Assembly: GCF_000203795.2 (NCBI RefSeq)
Contig: NW_006281102.1
Span: 104,567 to 168,566, forward strand
Direction: 5' to 3'
Source: Batrachochytrium dendrobatidis JAM81
Taxonomy: Eukaryota > Chytridiomycota > Chytridiomycetes > Rhizophydiales
DNA length: 64,000 bases
The notes under the pieces were generated by a model. It did no database searches, was not told the origin of the DNA, and worked only from the letters and a program-made list of their open reading frames with translations. Made by a program: the position numbers and the translations under genes. Shown in pieces: positions 1 through 11,789 of the stretch (position 1 is its first letter; each line of letters opens with the position of its first letter).

Positions 1-45
1 ATAAGCGTATCAGTCTTGAACTGCAAGCGTGTTCGCTCAAAGAGT

Positions 46-2461
46 TTATAAAAATGGCTCAATGTTCAACTCAATCACACTGCACGGGAAAGCAATGCCA
101 AAATGTCCAAGAACTTTGGGATGAACAATTCCAAAAACACCAACCACTTCTCCATTAAAGTACACATCTGCACAACGACCAGGGAAAAATGTAGCATCTA
201 TCAAACCATTCAATAGATTGTTTAGAAACACATCTCATCGTATTCTATTCAATACAACTTACTGTCTGATTCCTTGATGTAAAATCCATTCTTTTGGCCA
301 ACATCTACGCGCTTGACATCGAGAATTTGCATGATGCGATCAAGTAAGCCATGAACAATTTCTAATCCAGATGTACGATTAGAGTACAAGGCACAGACAT
401 TACGCTGGTTGCGAGCACGTCGTTCTTGGCTCTCGTCACGCAGAACAATGTCGGAAATCTCATAAATTTTGATGGGAAGTGCCATATGTTTATTGGCTGC
501 CAAGGTCTTGAGAATGCCTGGCATGAGACTGGTACGAACCACTTGATATTCAATCGTCTTGGGATTGGATAAAATAACTGCTTCTTTTTGGTCTTTTTTG
601 TTCAAATATGCAAAATTCTCATTGTGTGAACACTGATTTTCAGTCAAGAGTTTAGTGTCCATTCAATCCAGACACATTCATAAAATAACATAGTCAACCT
701 ACCAGGGTAAAAGTCAGCACCTCAGTGAATCCAGAAAAGGCAATTTCTTTGCGAATACCCTCTGCCAGCTTGTTGATGGGCAGTGCAACTGAAATGGTGT
801 TGGATTTCGGATGTGTCTCGATAATCTTGTTGAAATTGTATGCAACTGCTGCATCTTCCATAACGTCACAAGCATGAAGCACATCAGATCGAGTGGGCGG
901 AACATCTACAAGGATATCTTGCTTGTTTTCCGATAATGAAGCAAAAAGCGACATCTTGGTAATCAGGCGCACCAGCTCATCAGGAGTCACATCAATACCA
1001 ATAGATTTGTTGATGTAGTCAACACCAACTTCAACACGACGAAGAGATAAATCTGGATAAACACACTTGCGACCATCAGGATAAACAACTTCTACTGGCT
1101 CAACACTACAGTCTTCAACAAGTCAGATGTATGATCATCAAACCAATAAACATATATTGTACTAGATATAGCTTGAAAAAAACCTACGTAAACTGGTTTT
1201 TGCAGTAATGAGAAAACATGGTCACAATAGTGTTCAAGACAGTTTTGGCTTTGGTCAAATCTGTAGCAGTGCATTCGATAAAGATATTCTTGGTGGTCAG
1301 TTTGATTTTGGAATGGTCTCCGTTGATGATTGGAGGAAGTGAAAGAACAACATTATCTGCGTCCATGACAACTGGGTAGTATGGCTTTTCACGAATAATA
1401 TGAAGAAACTTGCTGAGTTTACGATCTTCTTCGTAAAAAGTCATGACTTGCGCTCCAGTCATGGTTTTGGTCTGATTAAGAGGAACAAATTGAATGTCAT
1501 CTGGTAGTTGAGCATCGTATACAAATGGCCCCCTGATCGTATCTAGATCGTGAGTGCCAATAGCAACTAAAGTTCGCTTTCTAAATGTTGCAAGATTTTA
1601 TCATTGAGTTTGGAAATCATCAAATACACAAGACATCCTGTAAATACAAACACACCTGCATATGTTGGTATGAAGCTTATCCTGCAGCTCAATAAAACTA
1701 CTATAGGAATGCTGATCAAGAGTAACATTTCGCAAGATTGCAGCAACAACGTATGGACGTACTTGAGCAGTCTATTGAAATTACAAGATACAGCATGGTT
1801 TAGATTTTAGAGTAAACCGTGAGTATATTCAAAGAAAACTCACGTTGGGTTTGACAATCAACTGCTGAATAGGGGATCCATCCGCAGGAGAAACAACCGT
1901 ATAAGTAGGTGGAGAACCCAATTCCAAGTAAGTCTTGATGGCACGAGAAATTCCTTCGACACACAACATATCGTATCTGTTGGCAGGAATATCAATTCGA
2001 TACAACTTGCGATCCGATGCACTCTTATCCAATGTTGAAGATCCTTCCTTGACTGCCAGTTCCAGCTCGGTGGTCTATGCATTATTAAAACATGAAGCAA
2101 TCAAATGACATTCCTGTCAATATCGCAAACTACCAGCATTTCAGCCGCAACAATGCCAAGATAACGTTACCACATCTTCCAGCTCAATGCCAAACTCGAA
2201 GCAAAATTCCTCAAACTCTTTGTCATCTACAAACACAGCAACATGATCAGCAATGTATTTCATAGAGTGTTGAATGGAAAAGACCGACAGCTAGTCGGAT
2301 GACTAATAACACACTATCGATTACTCAATCTTGAATGGCAGAAGCCTAAGTTATCTAGACAGATTCAATACAAAATAACACAATGAAACATGATGATGTT
2401 TACCAAAACGACGACCGACTTGTTCAAACAGAATATCAGTATCAACAGTGACAGTAGGCAT
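46..2461 (-). CDS. FRS1: phenylalanyl-tRNA synthetase beta subunit, cytosolic
   Basis: Beta subunit of the cytosolic alpha2-beta2 enzyme that charges tRNA-Phe. I resolve eight exons: 2404-2461, 2171-2226, 1844-2074, 1656-1771, 1188-1580, 703-1105, 263-632 and 46-197. All junctions are GT-AG and phase-consistent, giving 592 residues, close to the roughly 590 usual for eukaryotic beta subunits. Visible family hallmarks are an N-terminal [16 protein letters not shown], the stretch [12 protein letters not shown], the editing/B3-B4 part with [18 protein letters not shown] and PPIINGDHS, the B5 segment with [14 protein letters not shown], and the catalytic-core-like end with [19 protein letters not shown] and a C-terminal NIEPFL. 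The ATG at 2461 is the only one in frame before the conserved N-terminus. The gene is intact and ordinary. The subunit assignment rests on strong family resemblance. Confidence 0.95.
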
Positions 2462-2615
2462 GATGTGTTTTAAATGCCAGTTTGTCGAGTTTCTCGATAA
2501 ATTTTGTCAAATTTGCAAACCTTCAAGTACCAAATCCTCAGGAAAATTGCTACTTTTCAATCAAAAACAAAACAGTTGAAAACACAAAAATATTTACATT
2601 TTCAGCTCAACTTTT

Positions 2616-3555
2616 ATGTTTCGAGAACATTCTGATAGCATCAAACAAGCTGCTGTCGCTGCATTTCGAAAGCGAGAGTTTTCAGTTCGTAAAACTGCAC
2701 AACTGTTTCAGATTGGCGTACAGACTCTATATAGATGGAATGCTGAAGCCCTTGCCTTGGAACAGGACCAACATCAAACTCAACAAGCTCAACAAGCTCA
2801 GCAAGCAGCTGCAGCTAGACTAAAAGAGGGACGTTGTCCTATACTGAATCAACAGGAGCAACAGGTTGTAGCACAGGTTGTTCAGCAAACTGGTCGTGTC
2901 GACACAAGTCAGATTGTTGCCGCGGTACAGGAAACACGAGCCATAGATGCTCCTGCCATTCAAATCAGCAGACGAACAGTTTACCGATATTTACGAAAAA
3001 ATAACATCACCTACAAAAAAGCACACTTTCGGATTAAAAAAACCGATCCCAGTAAGCTCGCAGCATTTTGGCAACAGATGCGCTTGATGGATGCAGAGCA
3101 ACAGGCGAAAAACATCATCTCATTTAATGAATCATCATTCGGCACACACATGACACCCACTTATGGATGGAGCAAGTTTCAGCAACAGGAAATAAACAAT
3201 TCTGGATTGTAAAATACTGCTCAACGTGCAATCGTATGTGTTGCATGGATAAGATCACTTGCTACAGTTTTTGGCGCGTAGATACTGTTTGTGGTCATCA
3301 CAATGAGGAACAAAAAACAACTAATGATTCTGCCTATCTACTCCAACGTTCATCTCTTTTCCTTTAGCTAAAATGCACATCAAGAAAACAATCCAAAAGC
3401 ATAACCCTGTTTTTTTCAAAAGTGTATGTGTGGATGTCATGGCGGTCTATGCAGAAGCAGTCAAACAAGAACAAATCCAACCACATACATGCCAACGATG
3501 GTTACTGGCAATCTATTTTTTCCCCTGTTCTCATGTTTTTTGTTACCAGCTGTAG
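2616..3555 (+). pseudogene. decayed IS630/Tc1-type transposase
   Basis: A 198-residue open frame (2616-3212) starts with a helix-turn-helix segment (RKREFSVRKTAQLFQIG). A glutamine-rich linker of CAACAAGCT-like repeats follows, then a second winged-helix part (ISRRTVYRYLRKNNITYKKA) and the opening of a DDE domain. At the first DDE strand the usual Asp is replaced: the frame reads IISFNESSFG where related transposases have I-x-(D)-E-(S/T). The reading then breaks. Matter resembling the rest of the DDE domain continues in other frames (3167-3367 and 3373-3555, for instance HIKKTIQKHNPVFFKS near the end). I infer a dead transposase with frame disruptions and a substituted catalytic residue. It stops about 12 bp before an inverted-repeat element. 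Whether that element was ever mobilised by this transposase cannot be told from the sequence. Confidence 0.7.
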
Positions 3556-3566
3556 TGAGTGATTCT

Positions 3567-3882
3567 TATTACTGCCACACTCATGTAAATAAAACACCTG
3601 TATTTATCTCGTAGTCTAGTTTTGGAATAAATATTATTAAACACTTGTTGCACTTGTTGGACATTTCAAATTCAATCAACACATCATCATATAATACAAT
3701 CAAACCACGCTCTCCCTTTTTGGTAGTCATGTATTACACCATCACCAGATTTATTCATTCTAATTCAGATACTGGTTTGACTGTTCTGATGTTGTCAAAC
3801 TAGAAACTCGCATGTTTGTAATCTAGTTCAAGAAACCATGATCGCACGTCAGAAATGGAATTGCTGTTTCCATGCCAATCAC
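3567..3882. mobile_element. short inverted-repeat (MITE-like) element, copy A
   Basis: The left end TTACTGCCACACTCATGTAA resembles the terminal repeat of the complete copy at 56674-57027 (consensus TTACAGCCGTATTCACGTAA). The body 3619-3882 matches 11395-11658 over 264 bp with six mismatches that I count by eye. No matching right terminal repeat is visible after 3882, so this copy looks truncated or diverged on the right. It contains no coding region. It lies directly after the transposase remnant. Confidence 0.6.
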
Positions 3883-4095
3883 ACAATATTTAAAGAAAAG
3901 TTGGAGATTAATATCAAGTATAGAATGTATTAAAGCAAAACACTCACAATGGAAACCAAACATACAAAAAATAAAACAACATCTAAACCTTTATTTGATC
4001 AAGTGTAACATAATGAACAACAAGCAAATGTTTTGGAAACAATTACTTGTAAATGTTAATGTGGCAACTGAGAAACTCTAGCTGTATCTAGAAAA

Positions 4096-6975
4096 TCAGA
4101 AGATTATGGGCTTGCGATGTCCCTTGGATACGCTGCTAGGTGGTGCTGGAGCAGTTGCAGCACTGGCCGTGAACGAGTTGATAGTAGCACCCTTGAATCC
4201 AGTGACTCTGTCAGATGTGAAACGAAGAATCACTGAAAAGTTTTCAGTGGTGGTGGTGAAGGGGTAAGCTCCCTTGACCACAGTGTTTTGGCCACTGGTA
4301 CCAGGAATAAGACGTCCAGTGAGTCGCGAGGTTGTAGTAATGAGAGGGGTTTCCTTGTTGTCCGACTTGGTAAGTAGACCGAGGTAATCAAACTCCTTTT
4401 CACAGTCCAGGTTGACATCAAGATTCAAGCTGACCTGAGTACCCACTGGAGCAGTCATGAAAACTTCAAACGAAGTGACAACATTGTTGTTATACAAAGT
4501 ACCATTGCCAACGATCCATTTTCCGTTATTGAGATTCCATCCATCTCCGGGTGCAGTTTCAGCACTGTTGAACAGACCGACGGAAGTAGACTTTCCATTA
4601 AAGGTAAAAGGAGTGGTAGCAATATGGACGCGCTGCTCATCAGTGGGCACAACGCGAACAGTACGGTAAGTCTTGACAATCTGCTTGCCTTTAGTAGAAC
4701 CAATAATGGCAATACGCTGTGTGCCAATATCATTAGCAATGGAAGGCGATGAAATAGTGGCATTGTGATGATCAAGAGTGAGCTTTTGGGTACCAAAGAC
4801 CTTCTTGCCATCATCAGAAGTGATGGTAATGTCCTCAATACCAGAAACCTCGGCACCAAACTTGAAATCTCCCAAGTATGCTTCCATAGTGAGAGGCTCG
4901 GCAACAAACATGGTATCAGCCTGTCCATTAGCCTTGCCAATACGAGAAAGGTTGTCAGCAATACGATCGTACTGAGTGTTGGTTGTAGAGTTGGGCTGCA
5001 GATCGGACCAACGAGCACGCACAACAATATCTGACTTGATACCGGTGTCCTCAATCAATTGGCCGTTGTACTTGCCATTACGGACAGATTGACGGATACC
5101 GACAGACAACATATTGGTATACGAAGACTTTGTTGCGGGGTTAGTGAGTTCTAGGGTAAAGGGGAACTGTTTGAAATCGGTTGGTGAATAGATCATCAAT
5201 ACAGGATCGACATCCATAATGTTGGCACCACCAGCACCAGTGTTTCCATCCTCACCGAAAACGGTACCAGCTTCATGGCCCTGAATATTGGCAGAGAACA
5301 TGTCGCATGCAGAGAAGCAGTTTCCATCGGTGAAAACACCCATGGGCTTGGTGTAAGCCTGTCCATAAGTGTTGGCAGCTTCAAACGAGGTAAATGGACC
5401 AATGTTGGTGTAGCGAGAATCAGCGGGTGACTCGTTCCATACTTGAACCCAAGTGTCGTGGATAGACTTTCCCTTGACGAAAATGTTGTAAGTGACGTTG
5501 TTTTTGATGTACCGGGCACCGAATGGCTCGAAATCAGCCTTGAACAATTGGGGAAGCGAATTGGCAAACAGAATGCTGCCACCGGGATTGCCACGAAGCT
5601 CAAACATAACAGAGCTGGTATCTTTGAGTTGAGTGGTAAGCAAGCGACGGACAAGTCCAGCTGCAGCCCAGCTACCGTCAGTACCAGTAACTACCAGCTT
5701 GGGGGAAAAGTCGTCAAGTTTGATGACACCCATGTTCTTGGATTCTGGTTTGTAGATACCCCAAGATATACCTTTGAGATCCGTCTCGTTCCATTCAAAT
5801 GCACTGGTATCGGCACTTGCACTCACAGATCCGAAGAGTTCCTTTTGAACATTTGCCATCTCGGCATGCACAGCGTTGATAGCAACTGGGTTTCTGATGG
5901 CATCCTCGGCATCAATCATCTTTTGACGCTCATACTCGGCAATGTCAAATGGTGCAAAGCTGGAACTGCTGGTTGGAGTATCTGGGAGCGTAATGTTGGT
6001 AACTTTCTGGTACAGAGTACTGCTGAGTTCCCAGCACACACGACTGTGACCAGTGACGTAAGGAACAGCGATGGTGTACTTGTGGTTGTAATGGGCACGA
6101 GATTTAAACTCGAGTGAAATGGAATCCTCAGCGGGAAGACGATCAACTGAACCATAGATTGTACCAATGTATCGAAGAGCAGTGCGCTGACCGCCAAAAT
6201 CATTGGCACCATCACCAGATTTGAATTGGTTCTCCTTGAACCATTCGACAAAGGTTTTGCCATTGATACCCACGAGTTCATCACCAAGCTCAATCTTGGA
6301 GTACTCATTGCCCATCAGAGCCAAAACCTCGGGAGTCTTGATAATATTAGATACGACAACTCTGGGTTTGTTGGTGATATCCTTGTCACCCTCGATAAAG
6401 TTATACGTCAGACCAGTGGTTGCAAAGAAACAACGGTATGGTCCAGGCTTGAACCAACGAGTGTGCTGGTCACGAATCTTGACAAATGCATCATTGAGTG
6501 TAAGCTGGAGCTCCTCATCACTGATCTTGTCAATGTTGCTACGAACACTCTTGATGATTGGGAATGGATCAGCGGCTGATCCATAGTTGGCCATCTTGGA
6601 ATCGTAATTGACCCATGCCTATTAAAATATTCAAATAATGTGACATGCAATATTGAGTGAGCCAAACAGTCAAATCTTTCGTGTACTCGAAGCACATTAC
6701 AAGCAAACCAAATTGTCCAATCTCATGGTAAATATAGGTTCACATGGAACGGTAACAGGAAATTTAAATCAACAGTCAATTCACACTTGATTTCAACTTA
6801 CAGCAAGCACATTTTCGGCATTCTTGACAATGACTTCCTTTTGGGCACGAGTGGTGGGCACAAATGTAAAGCGGCCAGCATCACGATCAGTCTTGATGAG
6901 ATTGTAGGAAGGATAATCTGCAGACACGACAGAAGCAGCAGTTGCCAACAGAGCAACAACAGATGAAACAAGCAT
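4096..6975 (-). CDS. secreted S41-family (C-terminal-processing-like) peptidase
   Basis: Two exons (6802-6975 and 4096-6618, GT-AG, phase 0) give 898 residues. The first exon encodes a signal peptide (LVSSVVALLATAASVVSA) with likely cleavage before DYPS, so the protein should enter the secretory pathway. The S41 signature is clear: an early helical cap segment, a PDZ-like part (ELGDELVGINGKTF), a strand with ELRGNPGG, and the nucleophile region GVFTDGNCFSACDMFSANIQ with Ser near residue 493, followed by GEDGNTGAGGAN. Beyond about residue 600 there is a long beta-rich C-terminal extension without recognised motifs. Secreted S41 proteins are known to be numerous in Batrachochytrium. A role in degrading external protein is inference from the family. 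I did not identify the general-base lysine with certainty, so activity is probable but not shown. Confidence 0.85.
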
Positions 6976-8506
6976 TGCTACAGAGTATATGTGTATAATC
7001 TAGGTGTAGGCTGAACAATAGTATGTAACAGCAGCAGAGTTACTAAATGCTGTAGGCCGATTACACCGTGTTTTATTTCATTTTTCTGACATTGACCCGT
7101 GCTACAAACGAACACCATACTACCCTTATACATGTGAATTATATTTAAAATTAAAACAATCTGAAAATAATGCTTATCACCCATAAACTTGCACAAGCAA
7201 ACTAACATGTCCAAAACATGCATGTCACACAGGTGAATTGTGAATATCTTCAAATGATTGCTCTGCATTAGTGATCACGCTCGAGTTTGAAGTTTGTCAA
7301 GCACATGAACTACCGCGTGTGTATGACCATTTACAGCTAGCAACAAAGGGTATGAATTGCAGGCGTTATTACATTCAGGGGTTACAGTCTAATTTATCCC
7401 CATTTGGGCTTGGTCTATGTTAAATGTGACTATTTTGCCAACTCATGCCTTTGCTAATAGTAATGTGATGATTAAACCTCGAGTTAGATAATAGTACTTT
7501 TGATTAAAGGGATTTTAGTTATTATCTAATCTGTGGATCGAATAAGCTGAAGTATCTGATGTGACAGTTGAATAGTATAACTCAGGAAAATCTTACAATG
7601 GTACCACCAGCGGTATTTGAAACCATCCGCAACAGTGCAAGTTTAGCCGTTACATTTTGCTGTAATGCAACCAATCAAATATTGCACTCGTTCAGTAATT
7701 CTTCATTGCCATATCACACCTGTCAGGATCACTTGATATTTCAATTGTGGCATGACTAGTCAGTGTCGGATTAACAAGTCTGTTCAACAACTCAAGTAGC
7801 ATACCGCCTTGTGCTACCGATTGCATTTATATTGGATGATACATGACATATCACCAGTTTAGTAGTGTACAAATCTCGAGCCAGATGAAAATCTGAAGCA
7901 ACATCAAAATTCGTTTGTTTGCTCGTAACTAGTCATTTTCAAAATAATAAACTGAAAGACAGACTAGCGAATGTGATGTCTATATAGAGGATCAGGTAGT
8001 CAAAGCAAAACCGAATTTTTAGATCCAAATCTAATCTTGAAATGCCTTTGACCTGTTGTTCAATGCTCACTTATTTCAAGAATAGCTTTGTCGATCCATG
8101 AGTCAAGAAAAAAAGTTTTATTCTTTCAAATCCAGACTAAATAGAAAATAGCGCAAAGGATGAGAAGTAGAAACATCGAGTTGGCGATGGGTTACGGTTG
8201 ATGTGACGAGTAGAGACATTAGCTAGATCCAAAAAGGAAAAGTAGGCAAAAAGGCATTGATATAGGAATACGAAATGGTAAAGCAAATAAAAGAATCGAC
8301 AAGGCAGCAGACTAACATATTAAAAATCCCATTGGCTGAAATTAGTAGATTTGGTAAATTCGTCACTCTGCCAGCCAATTGCAGAGGTGGCAAAATAAAA
8401 AGCAATGATCAGAAAGCAAAAAGTATTGAAGTTGGCATTCCCATACCAATAGCCAGATTGACGCGTAAATTCGTTCTACAAAGCTTTCAAAATACTATCC
8501 AAATTC
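6976..8506. other. intergenic, no gene seen
   Basis: A 1.5 kb AT-rich spacer between two genes that both read leftwards. It should hold the promoter of the S41 peptidase next to 6976 and the 3' untranslated region of the CYRI gene near 8506. The open frames here (for example 7568-7759 and 8275-8532) have no recognisable protein sequence. I see no RNA gene or repeat. Confidence 0.5.
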
Positions 8507-11214
8507 TTAGACAGCCAAGAGTTGCTTGGTAACCTTTGGAGTTGTTTCATCATTCAGATGTCGAGTGGAATATCGGAGAGAGTTTAATAGTGTATCGCAA
8601 GCGGAACCGCCATAGGTTTGAATGACCTTGACTGATGATTTGATCTAAGGTATTCATGATCAAGGTAAGATCAGTGATATTGAAACAAAGACAAATAGTT
8701 TTATCAATCAAGAGCACATACGCTGATTTTGGAAGTTTTAATAAAAGCGCCTGCAAGATCAACATGATCATACAAAACAATTGAAATGACCATGACACGC
8801 AAGTAAAAACCAGTATCGTTTCCAGCTCTAATATGATGTCACCCGATTGAAACAGCAAATGCAAGGGTAAGAAAATTGGCTTTGCACAATGATATGCTAG
8901 GCAACAATACATAGTGCAAGACTAAATATACCTGTTCTTTGCAACAGTGCTATATGCAATACCAGCCAGGGTGGACAGAATATCCGAAGCAGCATCTTGT
9001 GAAATGGCGCGTGAACTGATGGTCAAAGCAGTAGCGTCGATCAAGGCCTTGGTGACTGGGCTCGAGTGTGCAAAAAAAAGAGACATTTTATTGGCCAGAT
9101 CGTCCGAAACAACAGCGACAAGTTGTGCCTAATTAAAGGATTTTAAAAGGGATCATGTTAATGACAGAATTGCGTTGAATAATTCAAACACGCCAACATA
9201 CATTATTCATTTTCATTCGAGAAACGCTGCGACGGTAGTAGGAAAAGTCATTTTGGACATTTGGATTACTCATCTAAACAAATATGGCAAGCAAGCGGGT
9301 TAAAACCATTTCAGACAATCAACACAAGCTCACTAATAAGAATACCTTGAGACCGTCAAATTGTGTTGCAAAGTCAAGAATTTCTGCAAGGCGTCGAGCA
9401 GTTGCCTGATACTTTTCAAAACTAGCAGAAACATCGCCCTTTCCAAAGAATTGCCAGATTCTTGGAACAAGTTGTTCTATTACAACATTAAATTCAATAG
9501 AAGAGGTTTAGAATCAAGACCAACTTGGCTATTTGGTGTAGTTGGACCACCCAACAAAAGTATATTTGACTTTTTTGAATTATATTTACCAATGCTGCTG
9601 CTAAAATCATAAAACTCTTTTAGTTTTACAACGGCGGGACAAACAACTGCCCATGCGGCATCTTCAGTTGCTCTTCCTGGAGTGGAAATTGCCTAGTTAC
9701 AAATATTACAGTGGCATAACTGTTAGTCAAAGATCCAGGCTAAACAATAGGATTCTAACAATCGTAAAATACCTGTCTAATAGCCTCTCCACAGCCAGTA
9801 TAGTTTCTCAAATCTTGAAGAATATTTGGAGCAAAGGAAAGTATTTCTGATGCTGAATTATAAATTTGCTGTTCTTCAGGAGTAGGTTGTGCTATAGTAT
9901 TCAAGTTGAAAGTGAAATTAAACAGTAAATGTTAAAAATTTGAAACAAAGACGCCAATCAACTAAAACTATAAAATGTCTAGCATTTTGATCTAGTTTAA
10001 AACTGGCTAATCCACACATTGTGATTGCAATTTAAAACCCGGTGGCATCACAAGACAATGAAATGTAGCATCAGCCAAGGACTGAAAGTCATGGTTAAAA
10101 CAAGGAATGAATTGAAAGTCAAATTAGACTCAGTCTCTGCAGAGTAAGCAGCAGTCTACCCGCCACACAATAAATTAATGACTGACGTCAATATGCATCA
10201 TGGGTATGTAGGGTTACAAGTCAATACTATACAGTGTATAGGGGACTAGCAATCCAACACTCGACCCGCACCTATAGATTGAACCCAACATATTGCGCAT
10301 TGACAAGCGTAATATATGAAAAATAGTTTGATCTTGGCAATTGAGTGGTGGCATATCAATAAACAGTAATGCATCAATCTATGCTGATTGCAGCAACCAA
10401 TATTCACTTTAGGAGCATTGACTGGTTGGAGGACTTAGTCAATGATTGTTTTAGATGGAAATAAATAGAATGGTTACTGTCTAGTGGTTTGAATCCAAAA
10501 ATGCAGCAGTTGGTATGTGTGCTCAAATGGTGCTGTAGATAATCACATGTGTATACGTATGGTTTTACACCACCAGCACAAAGAAAGAGATGACCAAATT
10601 TAGCGAAATGGAATACCCATCAAGGTTGAAGCTGATGTCGGATAGCAGATGTAATAAGTGATCGAATATCACCGTGACTGTTGCAGTTGCATGGCTGCTG
10701 TCATTCGAGTGCTTACTCGTCTATAATCTGCAATAAACCGTCTCATTGGAGATAATAATCAGAGTGAATTGGATTACCAATACAATATACACAAAAGTAA
10801 ATCTAAATGCAATCACCAGAAGAATATCAAGTAGTGGCCACACTTTAGCCAGGCTGTATTTAAACATTGGTGATGCAGATAGACATGACAGCATCCGAGC
10901 CATTAACAATTGAATAAAACTCCCAAAAGCAACAGTTATATAGTGGTGAAAAGCAGCAGTGACCTAGTCAATACACACCAACGCAAGTGCAATCCATTAC
11001 TAGGATATACACCAGTAACCACACATCCACGCCTTTCCCTACAGGTGATTCTTGTGCCAAAACAGCAATCTCGAATGTAGCAGTAAAAAAACAATTGCAT
11101 GCAATCCAAATCTAAAAATATTAAAGAAACAGACGCACCATTAAAGTCGATAGGAATATCAATAGGTTCCTCTTCCTTTGCACCACCCTTGAAAATAGAA
11201 ATGATGGCACCCAT
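8507..11214 (-). CDS. CYRI: CYRI/FAM49 homologue, Rac1-binding regulator of the SCAR/WAVE complex
   Basis: CYRI proteins bind active Rac1 and restrain SCAR/WAVE-driven Arp2/3 actin assembly at the membrane. Eight exons fit in phase: 11139-11214, 9773-9891, 9590-9692, 9346-9476, 9202-9273, 8932-9128, 8722-8827 and 8507-8644. They give 313 residues (animal CYRI about 323). The start MGAIISIFKGG keeps a Gly at position 2, the myristoylation position in animal CYRI. DIPIDFNGAQPTPEEQ matches the N-terminal family block. NDFSYYRRSVSRMKMNN is the conserved block carrying the adjacent arginines implicated in Rac1 contact. DLANKMSLFFA, VLYDHVDLAGAF and the C-terminal LRYSTRHLNDETT are also family blocks. 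The first intron (9892-11138, about 1.25 kb) is far longer than the other introns of this gene (about 72-113 bp). The homology is confident. Function in this organism is inferred. Confidence 0.92.
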
Positions 11215-11350
11215 TGTGAGCAGATGCAATAAAATGAGTGGATTCGAAAAGGATTAGAAAGCGCGTTGTGAAGATTTGACAGAAAGTGAGTTGGTGGAGT
11301 CACGTGGACAATCACAACATCCACACTGACTGCACTCGATTTGCAGGAAC

Positions 11351-11788
11351 ATTACAACTGGATTCACACAAAATGAAATCATTTTCTGTATCTTGTTTTG
11401 GAATAAATATTATTAAACACTTGTTGAACTTGTTGGACATTTTAAATTCAATCAACACATCATCATATAATACAATCAAACCACGCTCTCCCTTTTTGGT
11501 AGTCATGCATTACACCATCACCGGATTTATTCATTCTAATTCAGATACTGGTTTGACTGTTCTGATGTTGTCAAACTAGAAACTCGCATGTTTGTAATCT
11601 AGTTCAAGAAACCATGATCGCACGTCAGAAATGGAATTGATGTTTCCATGCCGATCACTAGGGAAATACCAGCAAATTAGAGTTTAATATCCAGTAAATT
11701 TGGTAAAAACTATCATTTCATGAAACTAACCGTTTATCTATTTTATCACTTTTATTTAGTATTCTATTCTGCGTGAATACAGCGGTAA
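11351..11788. mobile_element. short inverted-repeat (MITE-like) element, copy B
   Basis: The left end ATTACAACTGGATTCACACA and the right end GCGTGAATACAGCGGTAA form an imperfect terminal inverted repeat about 440 bp apart. The body 11395-11658 is nearly identical to 3619-3882. It holds no convincing coding region; both small frames over it read through repeat sequence. The right end stops one base before the ATG of the next gene. This is the most complete copy in the left half of the window. Confidence 0.7.
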
Positions 11789-11789
11789 T

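Noticed and set aside
2482..2823. The longer overlapping frame as the true start of the transposase
   Set aside because: Its residues do not continue the helix-turn-helix, which lies in the frame beginning at 2616.
7050..7090. A further terminal repeat (GGCCGATTACACCGTG)
   Set aside because: It matches the consensus no better than chance in AT-rich sequence and has no partner end.
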